In this document: one piece after another, positions 34,651 through 45,283 of the stretch
Position numbering within the stretch: the stretch's first letter is position 1
Layout of the letters: every line of letters starts with the position of its first letter
Assembly (NCBI RefSeq): GCF_016624945.1
Contig: NZ_JACVUI010000002.1
Location: 124,001-188,000 of the forward strand
Length of the DNA: 64,000 nucleotides
Direction: 5' to 3'
Source: Acinetobacter sp. S54
GTDB taxonomy: Bacteria; Pseudomonadota; Gammaproteobacteria; Pseudomonadales; Moraxellaceae
Position numbers and translations under genes: made by a program
Notes under the pieces: generated by a model
The model's input: the letters and a program-made list of their open reading frames with translations, nothing else
What the model was told of the DNA's origin: nothing
The model's database searches: none

Positions 34651-35333
34651 TAAATCGCAGTACGTTCTTCAATACCCTGATTGGTTGCAACAATGGCAAT
34701 AGTGGCAGGATTCAGTGCAAATATGCCATTCGTCACCACACCAGGAATATCATTCAGGGTTTTCTCAAGCTCAAGTGCATTTAAAATATTCAAATTATAA
34801 ACATCTAAAATTACATTACCATTATCTGTCACCACACCTTCACGATAAACAGGATCACCGCCTAAAGTGACGATTTTACGAGCTACCGCAGAACGTGCCA
34901 TTGGAATTACCTCGACAGGTAATGGAAATTCACGTCCTAATTGTTCGACCCATTTTGAATCATCAACAATGCAGACAAACTTCCTAGCAATAGAGGCAAC
35001 AATCTTTTCACGTGTGAGTGCAGCACCGCCACCCTTAATCATATGCATATGACGATCAATTTCATCAGCACCATCAACATATGCGTCCAGTCCACCGACA
35101 TGATTCATATCGACCACGTCGATACCTAGCTTTTGTAAACGCTCTGCGGTTGCCTGCGAACTAGCTACTGCAGCCTCAAGCTGTAATTCTGGCAATAAAT
35201 CGATCAAAAAATTAACTGTACTGCCCGTTCCCACTCCTAAAATGCCACCTCTTGGCAAGTGTTTTAAAGCGGCTTGCGCAGCAGCTTGTTTTTTCTCATC
35301 TTGGGTCGCATACAGGCTCATGACATCACTCAA
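34650..35333 (-). CDS. rpiA: Ribose-5-phosphate isomerase A
   Basis: A 227-aa enzyme interconverting ribose-5-P and ribulose-5-P in the pentose phosphate pathway. Family motifs [24 protein letters not shown] and [13 protein letters not shown] are intact, and the C-terminal [10 protein letters not shown] segment is typical. Divergent from ilvA, 93 bases apart. Confidence 0.95.
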   Translation of the reverse strand: MSDVMSLYATQDEKKQAAAQAALKHLPRGGILGVGTGSTVNFLIDLLPELQLEAAVASSQATAERLQKLGIDVVDMNHVGGLDAYVDGADEIDRHMHMIKGGGAALTREKIVASIARKFVCIVDDSKWVEQLGREFPLPVEVIPMARSAVARKIVTLGGDPVYREGVVTDNGNVILDVYNLNILNALELEKTLNDIPGVVTNGIFALNPATIAIVATNQGIEERTAI

Positions 35334-35426
35334 CTATTTTTCACATTTGGGCGAATTAATCGGCGCAAATGTGTAGGGGTTTGTTACAATAATCGTTTAT
35401 TTTAAACTGTTAGATGGAAGATTAAC

Positions 35427-36965
35427 ATGCTGTCTCGTTTGGTTCGACAAATTTTACAGGCAACGGTGTATGATGTTGCAATCGAAACCCCACTCGAAGC
35501 AGCGCCACGAATTAGTGAAAAGCTTAACAATAACATTTGCTTTAAACGCGAAGATTTACAACCTGTCTTTTCGTTTAAACTACGCGGTGCCTACAATCGT
35601 ATTAGTCAGCTTCCGAAATCTCAATTGGAACGCGGCGTAATTACTGCTTCGGCCGGTAATCATGCCCAAGGCGTAGCTCTTTCTGGTCAAAAGTTAGGAA
35701 TTCGCGCCATTATTGTCATGCCCAAAACTACACCTGATATTAAGGTACAAGCCGTAAAGCGTCTGGGTGGTGAAGTGGTATTGCATGGTGACTCATTTGA
35801 TGTGGCCAATAAATACGCAATTCAACGTGCCAAAGATGAAGGCATGACCTTTATTCCACCTTATGATGATGAATTGGTCATGGCAGGACAAGGAACAATT
35901 GCCAATGAAATTTTACGTCAATGGCGTGATGTTGAATATGTGTTTGTGGCAGTCGGTGGAGGCGGTTTAATCGCGGGTGTCGCTGCTTATTTAGGTGACG
36001 TTGCTCCCCATGTCAAAGTCATTCCTGTTGAATATGACGAATCGGCCTGTTTAAAAGCGGCTTTTGAAACAAATGAACGCGTGATCTTGCCCCACGTTGG
36101 CTTATTTGCAGATGGTACTGCTGTAGCCCAAATTGGTGAGAAACCCTTTGAAGTTATTCAATTGCAAAAATCAGATAACTCTGGCCCCATTGTAGAACGT
36201 GATGTAATTTTGGTTAATACTGATGAAATCTGTGCTGCGATTAAAGATACTTTTGATGAATGCCGTAGTATTGTAGAACCGTCTGGAGCAATGGCTTTGG
36301 CGGGCATTAAAAAATATGTAGAGCAACATCAGCTTCAAAACAAAAACATCGTTTCGATTGTCTGCGGTGCAAATATGAATTTTGACCGGTTACGCTATAT
36401 TGCTGAGCGTACCGAATTGGGCGAACGCAAAGAAGCAATTTTTGCTGTGACAATTCCTGAACAAAAAGGCGCTTTTTTAAATTTCTGTCGTGCTTTACAT
36501 GGTCGTAATATCACTGAGTTTAATTACCGTGCCAGTGAGAGTGATCAAGCGCAAGTGTTTGTTGGAATTAGTCTAAAATCTGGCGAAGCAGAACGTCAGG
36601 AAATTTACAACCATTTGAAAGAGTTGTATGAAGTTGATGATCTATCGGATGATGAAGTTGCTAAACTACATATTCGCTACTTGATTGGTGGTCATGCCAA
36701 TATTGCAAATGAACGCTTATTCCGCGTTGAATTTCCAGAACGTCCAGGTGCATTGCTCACATTTCTTGAGCGTTTGGGCCCTACTCATAATATTAGCCTA
36801 TTTCACTATCGTAACCACGGCGCTGCTGAAGGTCGCGTATTGGTTGGATTACAAGCGACAGATACACAGGAAAACCCGGATGTGTTAATCGAAACACTTG
36901 AAAATATTACCTACCCTTATGAAGAAATTACTCAAAATATTGGTTATCAACGTTTCTTGAAGTAA
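35427..36965 (+). CDS. ilvA: Threonine dehydratase (biosynthetic)
   Basis: A 512-aa enzyme that deaminates threonine to 2-oxobutyrate for isoleucine synthesis. PLP lysine is K51 in FSFKLRGAYN; the glycine-rich phosphate-binding loop VGGGGLIAG follows near residue 185. Two C-terminal ACT-like regulatory domains (from about 335 and 425) are complete, marking the isoleucine-inhibited biosynthetic form. Confidence 0.95.
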   Translation: MLSRLVRQILQATVYDVAIETPLEAAPRISEKLNNNICFKREDLQPVFSFKLRGAYNRISQLPKSQLERGVITASAGNHAQGVALSGQKLGIRAIIVMPKTTPDIKVQAVKRLGGEVVLHGDSFDVANKYAIQRAKDEGMTFIPPYDDELVMAGQGTIANEILRQWRDVEYVFVAVGGGGLIAGVAAYLGDVAPHVKVIPVEYDESACLKAAFETNERVILPHVGLFADGTAVAQIGEKPFEVIQLQKSDNSGPIVERDVILVNTDEICAAIKDTFDECRSIVEPSGAMALAGIKKYVEQHQLQNKNIVSIVCGANMNFDRLRYIAERTELGERKEAIFAVTIPEQKGAFLNFCRALHGRNITEFNYRASESDQAQVFVGISLKSGEAERQEIYNHLKELYEVDDLSDDEVAKLHIRYLIGGHANIANERLFRVEFPERPGALLTFLERLGPTHNISLFHYRNHGAAEGRVLVGLQATDTQENPDVLIETLENITYPYEEITQNIGYQRFLK

Positions 36966-36980
36966 TTTTTATAGGGCAAC

Positions 36981-37018
36981 AACCGATAAGGACGATGTCA
37001 CACGCCTTATCGGTTTTT
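36981..37018 (+). terminator. Terminator after ilvA
   Basis: AACCGATAAGG and CCTTATCGGTT form an 11-bp stem with a 13-base loop, followed by TTTTT. Confidence 0.85.
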
Positions 37019-37300
37019 AACACTTCTTTGCTTTAAAACTTATTTAAAAATAATAAACTGGATAAATAACACTTTATCCAAGATTTAGGACGTGTTGAGA
37101 TTTGATCTTTTAAGGAAAACTCAGGAAAATTACGGCTTAGACAAAACCATCAGTGAAGCACATACATATATAGGTAAACTGCTAAATGCAGGGAAGTCTA
37201 ATCGAACTGGTTTTTATAAAAGATAAATTTTATCTTGAGAATGAAAAAGCGAATTCATTCTTATCAAGCTCCAATGCATACAAATATTATCAGGTTGAAT

Positions 37301-37972
37301 ATGGCCCAATTTGCTGTCATCGGTTTAGGAAGTTTTGGTGCGACTGTCGCCATACAGCTCGCTCAGTTAAAGCATGATGTCATTGGTATAGATACCATCA
37401 AGCGCAATGTTGAGGATGTCAGCGATCAATTGACTCACGCGGTTATTGCAGATGCCAGTGATGAACATGTGCTTGAAGAACTGAATATTAAAAATTGTGC
37501 AGCGGTTGTGGTTGCCATTGGTGAAGATATTGAAGCCAGTATCTTGTGCGTACTCCATCTAAAAAATCTAGGTGTGCCTAAAATTTGGGTCAAAGCGAAA
37601 ACGAAAGCACACCATATGATTTTATCCCATCTGCATGTCGATAAAATTATTCATCCAGAAGAAGATATGGGAGTACGTGTCGCCCAAGCATTGAACTACC
37701 CAATGGTCAGTCGTTATATGGCACTCAATGATGATCATTTCATTGTCAAGATTGAAATCCCCAAACATTTAAATGGGGTGCATTTATTAGGTCTAATCGA
37801 TGCGACCCAACATGTTAGAACAATTTTATTACAACGCGGGAAAGATATTATTTATGATCCAGATCCGGCTTATACAGTTCAGTCAAAAGATATTTTGATT
37901 GTAGAAGGTCATCTTGAACCACTCAAAAAACTTTCAAAACGATTTTTAAGTCATGATGAAACAAAAATTTAA
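37301..37972 (+). CDS. ktrA: Potassium-uptake regulatory subunit (KtrA/TrkA type)
   Basis: A 223-aa cytoplasmic RCK protein. The NAD/ATP-binding fold begins right after the start MAQFAVIGLGSFGATVA; an ATG 66 bases upstream (37235) would add an unlikely leader. The C-terminal half is an RCK_C domain (from about residue 135). It overlaps the channel gene ktrB by 20 bases, so the two are translated together. Confidence 0.88.
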   Translation: MAQFAVIGLGSFGATVAIQLAQLKHDVIGIDTIKRNVEDVSDQLTHAVIADASDEHVLEELNIKNCAAVVVAIGEDIEASILCVLHLKNLGVPKIWVKAKTKAHHMILSHLHVDKIIHPEEDMGVRVAQALNYPMVSRYMALNDDHFIVKIEIPKHLNGVHLLGLIDATQHVRTILLQRGKDIIYDPDPAYTVQSKDILIVEGHLEPLKKLSKRFLSHDETKI

Positions 37973-39290
37973 AAATAAAACATTTAACTTAAGCCCTCCT
38001 TCTCTTTTAGCATTGGGATTCTTAAGTTTTATTATTGCGGGAACGCTTTTACTTAAATTACCAGTGGCCAATAATGGTCATTTGAGCTGGATGGATGCAC
38101 TTTTTACCGCAACTTCTGCTGTAACGATCACGGGCCTGTCAGTAGTTAATGTTGGTCAGTCTCTCACCACAACTGGACAACTTATCCTACTCTTTTTGAT
38201 TCAGTGTGGCGGTTTGGGTTTTATGACCTTTGCGATACTGGCAGCATTAAGCCTAGCTCCTCAGTTGGGGCTTAAACAACAAATGATGGCACAGGATTCT
38301 CTGGGCCAAACCAGTCTTTCTAAAGTCACCACTATTGCACAGTCCGTATTTTTTTATTCCCTATTCTTTGAAATAACTGGAATAGTGATTCTAACAATGA
38401 TCTGGACATCAGAATTCGGATTTACTCATGCGTTGTATTATGCATTTTTTTATAGTGTCTCAGCCTTTAACAACGCAGGATTTTCCCTATTCCCGGATAG
38501 TTTAATAAGTTTTCAAAGCCATTACTTTGCCTGTCTTGCTATTAGTTTTCTTTATATATTAGGCGGTATCGGTTTTTTGGTACTTATGGATATTAAGCAA
38601 AATAAACGTTGGAAAAAGCTAAGTACAAACAGCAAAGTGGTCTTATCCACGATTGCCATTTTAAATGTGAGTGGTTTTTTATTGATTTGGTTAATGGAAG
38701 CAAATAATCCTTTAACGCTTAATCAAATGACATTGGGGGAACAGGCCATCAATGCATGGTTTCAAGCAACTGTCCCGCGTTCTTCTGGTTTTAACACCAT
38801 TGATACCGCATCTTTAATGAATAGCTCAACTTTACTCACCATGGTTCTCATGTTTATTGGTGGTGGTTCTCTCAGTACAGCAGGCGGTATTAAAGTAGGT
38901 ACTTTCTTTATTTTGGTTCTGAGTGTCGTTTCTTTTTTACGCCGTAATGATGAAATTCGGGTATTTAACCATTCCATTTCTTATGAAAGTACATTTAAAG
39001 CGCTTGCAGTTGTGATCATTACGTTAAGCTTGGTTTTTATTGGACTCATGACTATTTTAGTTTTAGAACCCCATAAAAACTTTTTAGATTTATTTTTTGA
39101 AGTGGTGTCTGCTGCATGCACAGTGGGTTTATCACGTGGCATAACAGGCGAATTACATAATGGCAGTCTATTTGTACTCAGTTTACTGATGTTTGCTGGT
39201 CGTTTAGGGCCACTGACATTGGCTTATCTAATTGCAACACCCAAGAAAAGTCGGCTTAAGCACCCGAGTGCAGATATTCAAATTGGTTAA
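37953..39290 (+). CDS. ktrB: Potassium-uptake channel subunit (KtrB/TrkH type)
   Basis: A 445-aa membrane protein with about ten helices and the four-repeat ion-selectivity pattern; glycine-bearing loops near TSAVTITGLSVVNVGQ, SVSAFNNAGFSLFP, PRSSGFNTI and SAACTVGLSRG are seen. It transports K+ with Na+ or H+. Start ATG at 37953, inside the ktrA reading frame. Confidence 0.9.
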   Translation: MMKQKFKNKTFNLSPPSLLALGFLSFIIAGTLLLKLPVANNGHLSWMDALFTATSAVTITGLSVVNVGQSLTTTGQLILLFLIQCGGLGFMTFAILAALSLAPQLGLKQQMMAQDSLGQTSLSKVTTIAQSVFFYSLFFEITGIVILTMIWTSEFGFTHALYYAFFYSVSAFNNAGFSLFPDSLISFQSHYFACLAISFLYILGGIGFLVLMDIKQNKRWKKLSTNSKVVLSTIAILNVSGFLLIWLMEANNPLTLNQMTLGEQAINAWFQATVPRSSGFNTIDTASLMNSSTLLTMVLMFIGGGSLSTAGGIKVGTFFILVLSVVSFLRRNDEIRVFNHSISYESTFKALAVVIITLSLVFIGLMTILVLEPHKNFLDLFFEVVSAACTVGLSRGITGELHNGSLFVLSLLMFAGRLGPLTLAYLIATPKKSRLKHPSADIQIG

Positions 39291-39318
39291 TTTGCTAAAT
39301 ATTGAAACCCGCGAATAT

Positions 39319-39348
39319 AAAATGCCCAACAAACTTGTTGGGCATTTT
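39319..39348. terminator. Bidirectional terminator between ktrB and pldA
   Basis: TGCCCAACA-AACT-TGTTGGGCA, 9-bp stem flanked by A and T runs. Confidence 0.88.
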
Positions 39349-39381
39349 ATTAAATACGGATAAACATATAATTTTCTGGCC

Positions 39382-40554
39382 TCAATACCAGTCCATCAAG
39401 GAAATACCCAAACCAAAATAAGTTGCTCTGTGATTATAATCAATCAGACTTTCACCATAACCATCAAAGACCTGAAAATGTCCACGTAACTTTCCACTAA
39501 TGGGAAATGTCCAGTCAAACTGAGCGGCTCCATGCGAATCATCTCCATCTTTCAAAGAATGACGTAACATTAGAGAAAAATCATGATCATTCCATTTATA
39601 AAATGCTGTTAAATCACCACGTCCGACATAATCTTCAATATCCGGATTGTTGTCATTTTTGCTATCTTCCTGAATACGAATCCAAGGTCGTAACATTAAG
39701 GCAAAATTATCTTTTTCAAATCCTACATTAAAAATCACACGGTTCCAGCTACGTGATAATGGATCTGAACGACCATTGGACTGGTGGTTCAATGTCACAC
39801 CAAGCAGACGCCCATCCAGACCAAAGACTTTATAATTGGTGCGAAACATCAAACTTGCTTCTGGTTCATAGTTAGTTTCTCGAAAAGGTCGAGATTCTTC
39901 ACCATTATAAACCTGCCAGCGTGAAGACTGAGTGTAACCTAACCATAAATCACCATTGTTACCGATGATATTTTCCCAAGCTTTGGTTTTTAAAGACAAT
40001 TGAAACTTGGATTCCAATGACTTTAAATTTTGATCTTCATCAACCGTGTTATTGGGATTTGGACTAGAAGGAAATTCATTTTTCTTGGTTGTCCAAAATA
40101 CAGGCAGCAAATATACAGGCTTAAAGGCACGAATATTCCATGTTCCAAGCTTTGCTTTCTCAGATAATTCCCAACGTTTATCCAACAAAGAAACATTCGG
40201 ATCAAGCGGATCAGCTTCCAGAGCAAATAAATTACCCACCTTTTCTTTCAAAGAGGTAGGTTGCGCTTTAGCCTGTTCAGATTCGGCTGGCGCAGCAGCT
40301 TGTGCCGCAATCGCATTTGTCGTATCCACTGGCACTTTAAAAAGTGCATCGTAACAGGCTAACCGGTCTGCATTAGAATCCAATGCAACACAAGCTTTAG
40401 CACTTGCAGGGCTAGCAGATGCAACTACTGTAGTTTTGGCAATAGCAGTATCATTTGTTGATATTTCAGCATTTGCTGCGGATACACCCATACAACTGAG
40501 CATGCTCAACATACTCAGTTTTAATGGTGCTCGTTCAAAAGATTTGAACGACAT
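39382..40554 (-). CDS. pldA: Outer-membrane phospholipase A
   Basis: A 390-aa outer-membrane enzyme that cleaves lipids. A signal peptide ends near ANAEIS (about residue 30). An extended N-terminal part precedes the barrel. Catalytic His and Ser are in NHQSNGRSDPLSRSWNR, as in PldA, followed by the Asn-rich segment. The barrel ends in an aromatic residue (LMDWY). Active as a dimer in this family. Confidence 0.88.
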   Translation of the reverse strand: MSFKSFERAPLKLSMLSMLSCMGVSAANAEISTNDTAIAKTTVVASASPASAKACVALDSNADRLACYDALFKVPVDTTNAIAAQAAAPAESEQAKAQPTSLKEKVGNLFALEADPLDPNVSLLDKRWELSEKAKLGTWNIRAFKPVYLLPVFWTTKKNEFPSSPNPNNTVDEDQNLKSLESKFQLSLKTKAWENIIGNNGDLWLGYTQSSRWQVYNGEESRPFRETNYEPEASLMFRTNYKVFGLDGRLLGVTLNHQSNGRSDPLSRSWNRVIFNVGFEKDNFALMLRPWIRIQEDSKNDNNPDIEDYVGRGDLTAFYKWNDHDFSLMLRHSLKDGDDSHGAAQFDWTFPISGKLRGHFQVFDGYGESLIDYNHRATYFGLGISLMDWY

Positions 40555-40575
40555 AAAGTTCTCCAGTTTTTTGTT

Positions 40576-43515
40576 TTAATTCACTTGCTTAATTTGGAAA
40601 CCAAGCTGTTCAAGTTCCTGTCGTTTTGCAAACGGAGCAACTACTGCTTTTGTAGGCTTCTGGTTAATTAAATATTGTTTTGCAACGCGTTGCAAATCAT
40701 CCAGAGTCACATTTAACAACCTTGTGCGCAAGGTTTTCCTAAATGCTGGCGTACGTGCATGCAACAGCGCATAACACGCAGTAATCGCTTCCCCTGCAGG
40801 TGAGCCTGGTTTATCCATACTCGCTACCAGACCCAAAATTGCTTCTTCAAGTTGGTGAGGTTGCTGCTGAGTATGCAAAAGCCATTCCACACTCGCATCA
40901 AAGTCCTTAAAGGTTTCTGCCAAACGCGGATCGCGATAGCTATAAAAACGGAATGAACATGCATTGCCATCATAACTTGCACCACCACCGTAAGCTCCAC
41001 CTTTTTCACGAATAGCGCTATGCAAATAACCGTTACGCAGATATGCCGCCAAAACCATAAGTGGTGCTGCATCAGGATCTGAAACGTCAACGGCTGGATA
41101 AGCTGATGCACAGAACTGGACATTGGCCTGAATCAACCATGCTTCATCCTGATCATTTGGCTGGTAATCGATATTTTGAAGATTAGGGATATTGCTATCA
41201 ATTTCAACTTTGTCCCAGACAGTTTGAATTTCTTCAAGCAACTGTTCAGAAAGCTGCTCTTCACACACCAGCAAGAACTGTTTTGGTGCCTGTAGCAGCT
41301 TCAAATGAATCGCTTTTAATTCAGCAATCAATTGATTATAAGCATCTTCATTTTTTTCAATATCATCAACCAGATCATTCAGCCAATTTAAAGCGCCCAA
41401 ACCCGTATTGTGATAGTCGCGTTGTGCCAACGCACTCATGTTCCGCGATGCAACTTGCATCGCATAGCTATGACCAGAACCAGATAGACGAGACTGCCAA
41501 CGCGTTTTACGTTGTTGAAGTAGCTCAACGATGCGGTCTTTCTCATCAAAACGAAGCTTTTCAAAGGCTAACTTTAATAAGCCAATGGCATCAAATTTTT
41601 CATTTAAAGATTTCGTAGTTAATGTCAGCCATGCACTAATTTTGCCTTTATCATCAACCTTACTTCGTAAGGAAGCACCCATTCCCAAACCGCCACTTAC
41701 TGCGGTTTGCAACTGCTGTAAAGTCAAATAGTCATATTCCCCTGCACCAACTTCCCCCATTAAAATAGACAATAAATTAAAATAAGGGGAATGTACGACT
41801 TCGTCAGGAATTTCAATTAAAACCTGCTGATAGTAAATGCCATTGGTTCCCGCATGATATAAATTCAATGGATAATCATGGCGATTTGAAATAATCTCGC
41901 GGAGTTGTCCTTGTACAATGTGCAAATCTGCTGGCACATCTTCCAGTCCAACTTTAGGCAATAAATCTAAATCATCAGGTGTATCCTGACGTTGCTTCAA
42001 TGCCTCAGTATTAGCCTCAATCTCGACACGATCAGCTTGTGTTAAATGTTCACCAATTTGAGCCAAACGCGCTTTTTCTTCTGCTTGTTCTTTTAGTGAC
42101 TTTTCTGCATCTGGAATCAGCGTCATTTGTACACGGTGTGAATTATCCAGAAGATAAGTCTGAATTAGATTTGACAACCACATCGGATCTTTCAGCTCTT
42201 CCTTCACCTGATCAATCGCAGTATCTACATCCCAGACATGAACAGGATCATTGTGGTGAATCGCACTACTTAAACCATTTAGAATTAGGCTCAAACCATA
42301 CGGCATACCATCACCATTGATTTCACGTTGATGCAACTCAATCTGATGCAAAATTGCATCGACTTGTGCCTGATCGATCGGTTTAGATGCAACATCCTGT
42401 AAAACTTTAAGAACGCCCTGTTTAAATTCTTCCGCATTTTCAGCATTTGAACCCTGAACACCACAATAGAACGTCATTTCAAAATTAGAGTCATCTACAC
42501 CCATCAGTGGACCTGTAGATTGAGCATAACCACAAGTTTCCAAATAATGGCGCAGCGGAGAAGCAGAATTTTCCAGTAAAATACCCTCAACCAGACGCAT
42601 ACCTAAACGCAATTTAATCTCACTAGCCTGAGGTAATAACCAGGCCAGAACATGATAGGTTTTATCGGCTAAATCTTCGCTATCCACCGCATAAGTTTCA
42701 GTAACTTCAATAGGCGCAGCCAGACGTCTTTCAGGCGTTGAATAAAGTGTGGTACCTTTTTCAAATTGAGCCAAAGCCAATTTTTCAAACTGCTCTTGTA
42801 ACTCATAAGCACTTTGATTACCAAAAGTCATAAACACGGCATTACTCGGATGATAATGCGTTTTATAAAATTCAACCAATTGCTCGTAACTAAGGTCTGG
42901 AATATCTTTCGGATCACCACCAGAATTATAGTGGTAAGTCGTTTCTGGAAATAAATGATAAGCAAGTTGATGATAAAGCTGATCTGAAGGTGCGCTCATG
43001 GCCCCTTTCATTTCATTGAACACCACACCTTTATACACAGGTTCGCCATTTTCAAGCTCAATGCGAATACCTTCTTGTGCAAAATCCAGAGGATTCAAAT
43101 TTGCGGCAAACGCTGCATCGAGATAAACAGACAATAGATTCTGGAAATCTTTTTTATTTTGTGTCGCAAAAGGATATGCCGTCCAATCTGCTGCGGTAAA
43201 TGCATTCATAAAGGTATTGAGTGAACGGCGGATCATTAGAAAAAATGGATCGCGTACAGGAAACTTCTCCGAGCCACATAACGCAGTATGCTCAAGAATA
43301 TGTGCTGTGCCTTTTGAATCCATTGGCTGTGTGCGAAATGCCACTAAAAAAACATTTTCATCGTGTGAAGTAGCTAGATGATAATGAACAGCGCCCGTCA
43401 CTTTATGCGTATATTCAGAGACTAGAATATCTAAAGCTTCAACATGGTGTTGACGTACCAACTGAAACGCAGGATGTACAGTTTGATTAATGGTTTCAGT
43501 GACATCTACCGTCAT
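40576..43515 (-). CDS. M16C presequence-protease-like metallopeptidase
   Basis: A 979-aa insulinase-family protease of the PreP/Cym1 type (M16C), in length too. The inverted zinc motif is HILEH (H72, E75, H76), with the downstream glutamate in the conserved region around 150. No signal peptide, so cytoplasmic. It degrades peptides in an enclosed chamber in studied relatives. Stands between pldA and the PfkB kinase on the opposite strand. Confidence 0.88.
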   Translation of the reverse strand: MTVDVTETINQTVHPAFQLVRQHHVEALDILVSEYTHKVTGAVHYHLATSHDENVFLVAFRTQPMDSKGTAHILEHTALCGSEKFPVRDPFFLMIRRSLNTFMNAFTAADWTAYPFATQNKKDFQNLLSVYLDAAFAANLNPLDFAQEGIRIELENGEPVYKGVVFNEMKGAMSAPSDQLYHQLAYHLFPETTYHYNSGGDPKDIPDLSYEQLVEFYKTHYHPSNAVFMTFGNQSAYELQEQFEKLALAQFEKGTTLYSTPERRLAAPIEVTETYAVDSEDLADKTYHVLAWLLPQASEIKLRLGMRLVEGILLENSASPLRHYLETCGYAQSTGPLMGVDDSNFEMTFYCGVQGSNAENAEEFKQGVLKVLQDVASKPIDQAQVDAILHQIELHQREINGDGMPYGLSLILNGLSSAIHHNDPVHVWDVDTAIDQVKEELKDPMWLSNLIQTYLLDNSHRVQMTLIPDAEKSLKEQAEEKARLAQIGEHLTQADRVEIEANTEALKQRQDTPDDLDLLPKVGLEDVPADLHIVQGQLREIISNRHDYPLNLYHAGTNGIYYQQVLIEIPDEVVHSPYFNLLSILMGEVGAGEYDYLTLQQLQTAVSGGLGMGASLRSKVDDKGKISAWLTLTTKSLNEKFDAIGLLKLAFEKLRFDEKDRIVELLQQRKTRWQSRLSGSGHSYAMQVASRNMSALAQRDYHNTGLGALNWLNDLVDDIEKNEDAYNQLIAELKAIHLKLLQAPKQFLLVCEEQLSEQLLEEIQTVWDKVEIDSNIPNLQNIDYQPNDQDEAWLIQANVQFCASAYPAVDVSDPDAAPLMVLAAYLRNGYLHSAIREKGGAYGGGASYDGNACSFRFYSYRDPRLAETFKDFDASVEWLLHTQQQPHQLEEAILGLVASMDKPGSPAGEAITACYALLHARTPAFRKTLRTRLLNVTLDDLQRVAKQYLINQKPTKAVVAPFAKRQELEQLGFQIKQVN

Positions 43516-43935
43516 GTGATCTCCTATAAATTTCTCTTCGTTAACTTGGTTCCATTATAGCCTTAGTATCAAACCAATTTGGTAGTTTTAATCCGACACA
43601 ATCCCTTTGTTTTAGTATATTTTTGTGCTTACTCAAACCAAATTATCCAAATTCAAAATTTATCTCAAATTTCCAATGAATAATTGAACCCATATTGAAT
43701 AATTCAAAATATCTTTTCAATAATTTCTGTGCCTATCCACAAAAAAGTATCAACCATTTTAGGTAGAACTGAACCGCTTCCCGAAAATCGGTATTAAGTT
43801 TGAATGAGTTGATCAAATCAAGGTGAATAAATTAGCTTTTTATCAGCAAACTGATGAAATTTATTCATCGAACTACAGCAAAACTGAACAATCGTGTAAA
43901 CTGAGTGCTTTGATTTTTTACGTGTGAATACAATC
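43516..43935. other. Intergenic region before the PfkB kinase gene
   Basis: A 420-base gap between divergent genes. AT-rich, with a few short near-repeats of TTGAATAATT around 43680-43720. No ORF with a good ribosome-binding site, RNA gene or terminator found. Confidence 0.45.
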
Positions 43936-44940
43936 ATGGCAACTGTAGAGCTTTTTGCAATTGGTAATGCGCTTATTGATCAGGAATTTAAAGTATCTGA
44001 TGATTTTTTAGCCCAGCAAGGCTTGCAAAAAGGCACCATGCAGTTAACTGATGGTTCCACTCAAACCGCATTATATCAAACTTTATTGGATTCTCAGGAT
44101 TATAAAGGTCAAGCCAGTGGTGGCTCAGCAGCCAATACAACTGTAGCTTTTAGTGCTTTAGGTGGTTCAGCATTTTATGCTTGTCGTGTTGGAAACGATG
44201 AATTGGGTCAAATCTATCTTGATGGTTTGAATGATGCCGATATTCTCACTTCAGAAAAATCAAAAACTGATGGCGTTACAGGTACCTGTATGGTGCTTAT
44301 TAGTCCTGATACTGAGCGTACCATGCATACCTATTTAGGTATCACCACTGAACTTTCTGCCGATCAGGTAGATTACGAGCCATTAAAAAATGCCAAATGG
44401 CTTTATATTGAAGGATATCTATCTACTAGCCCATCTGCTCGTTTAGCAGTGAAACAAGCGCGCCAAATTGCTCGTGAAAATGATGTAAAAATTGCGTTAT
44501 CACTTTCAGATCCTGCCATGGTTCAATATGCGCGTGACGGTTTAGACGAATTGATTGATGACGGTGTGGATTTGTTATTTTGTAATGAACAAGAAGCAAT
44601 AATGTACACAGAAACTCAAACGATTGATCAAGCTTTTGCCAAATTGAAATTAAAAAACCATACCATTGTCATTACACAAAGCGCCAATGGGGCTTCTGTA
44701 TATTCGGCGAATACACATTTTCATTTAGGTGGACGTCGAGTGACGGCTGTAGATGCTAACGGTGCTGGTGATGCCTTTGCAGGAGCTTTCTTGTACGCTC
44801 TAAATCAAAATAAGTCTCTCGAAGATGCAACTCAACTTGCAATTCTTGTTTCAAGTGAAGTTGTTGCTCAATATGGCCCACGTTTAGATATTGAAAACTA
44901 TGCTAAACTGCTCAAAAATTTCCAGACTGAATGTGCTTAA
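43936..44940 (+). CDS. PfkB family sugar/nucleoside kinase (adenosine kinase-like)
   Basis: A 334-aa ribokinase-fold kinase. Signature 1 region SGGSAANTTVAFSALGG and signature 2 with catalytic Asp in DANGAGDAFAGAFLYAL are intact. The exact substrate (adenosine is the usual label in Acinetobacter) is not fixed by the sequence. Start ATG 43936; GTG at 43924 is possible. The Rieske gene starts two bases after its stop. Confidence 0.82.
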   Translation: MATVELFAIGNALIDQEFKVSDDFLAQQGLQKGTMQLTDGSTQTALYQTLLDSQDYKGQASGGSAANTTVAFSALGGSAFYACRVGNDELGQIYLDGLNDADILTSEKSKTDGVTGTCMVLISPDTERTMHTYLGITTELSADQVDYEPLKNAKWLYIEGYLSTSPSARLAVKQARQIARENDVKIALSLSDPAMVQYARDGLDELIDDGVDLLFCNEQEAIMYTETQTIDQAFAKLKLKNHTIVITQSANGASVYSANTHFHLGGRRVTAVDANGAGDAFAGAFLYALNQNKSLEDATQLAILVSSEVVAQYGPRLDIENYAKLLKNFQTECA

Positions 44941-44942
44941 AC

Positions 44943-45266
44943 ATGGAAAAGATTTGCATGACCGAGGATATCCCTGAACGTGAAGCGCGTTCTTATGAGA
45001 TTTCTCGCGGAGATACCATTTTTATTACCCAGTGCGATGGCGGATTTTTTGCTTACCAAAATATCTGTCCCCATCTGCAAGTTGAACTTGAGTTTCTAGA
45101 AAATCAATTTCTGGATCAAGATCAGGAATTTATTCAATGCTCAACTCATGGCGCGCTGTTCAATGTAGAAACTGGTGAATGTATTTCTGGACCGTGTTTA
45201 GGTGAATTTTTGACGAAAGTTGAAATTCAGGTACATTCAGATGGTGGAATTTACTTAACAGAATAA
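44943..45266 (+). CDS. Rieske [2Fe-2S] protein
   Basis: A 107-aa Rieske ferredoxin-like protein. Cluster ligands are in CPHLQVELEFLE (C-x-H) and CSTHGALFNVETGECISGPC (C-x-x-H), with the usual spacing. No partner oxygenase in the neighbourhood. Start two bases after the kinase stop indicates co-expression, although the functional link is unknown. Confidence 0.85.
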   Translation: MEKICMTEDIPEREARSYEISRGDTIFITQCDGGFFAYQNICPHLQVELEFLENQFLDQDQEFIQCSTHGALFNVETGECISGPCLGEFLTKVEIQVHSDGGIYLTE

Positions 45267-45283
45267 TTTCTCAGGTTTTTGCC

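Noticed and set aside
37186..37377. ORF overlapping the ktrA start
   Set aside because: Out of frame with ktrA, no ribosome-binding site, and the ktrA start at 37301 explains the region.
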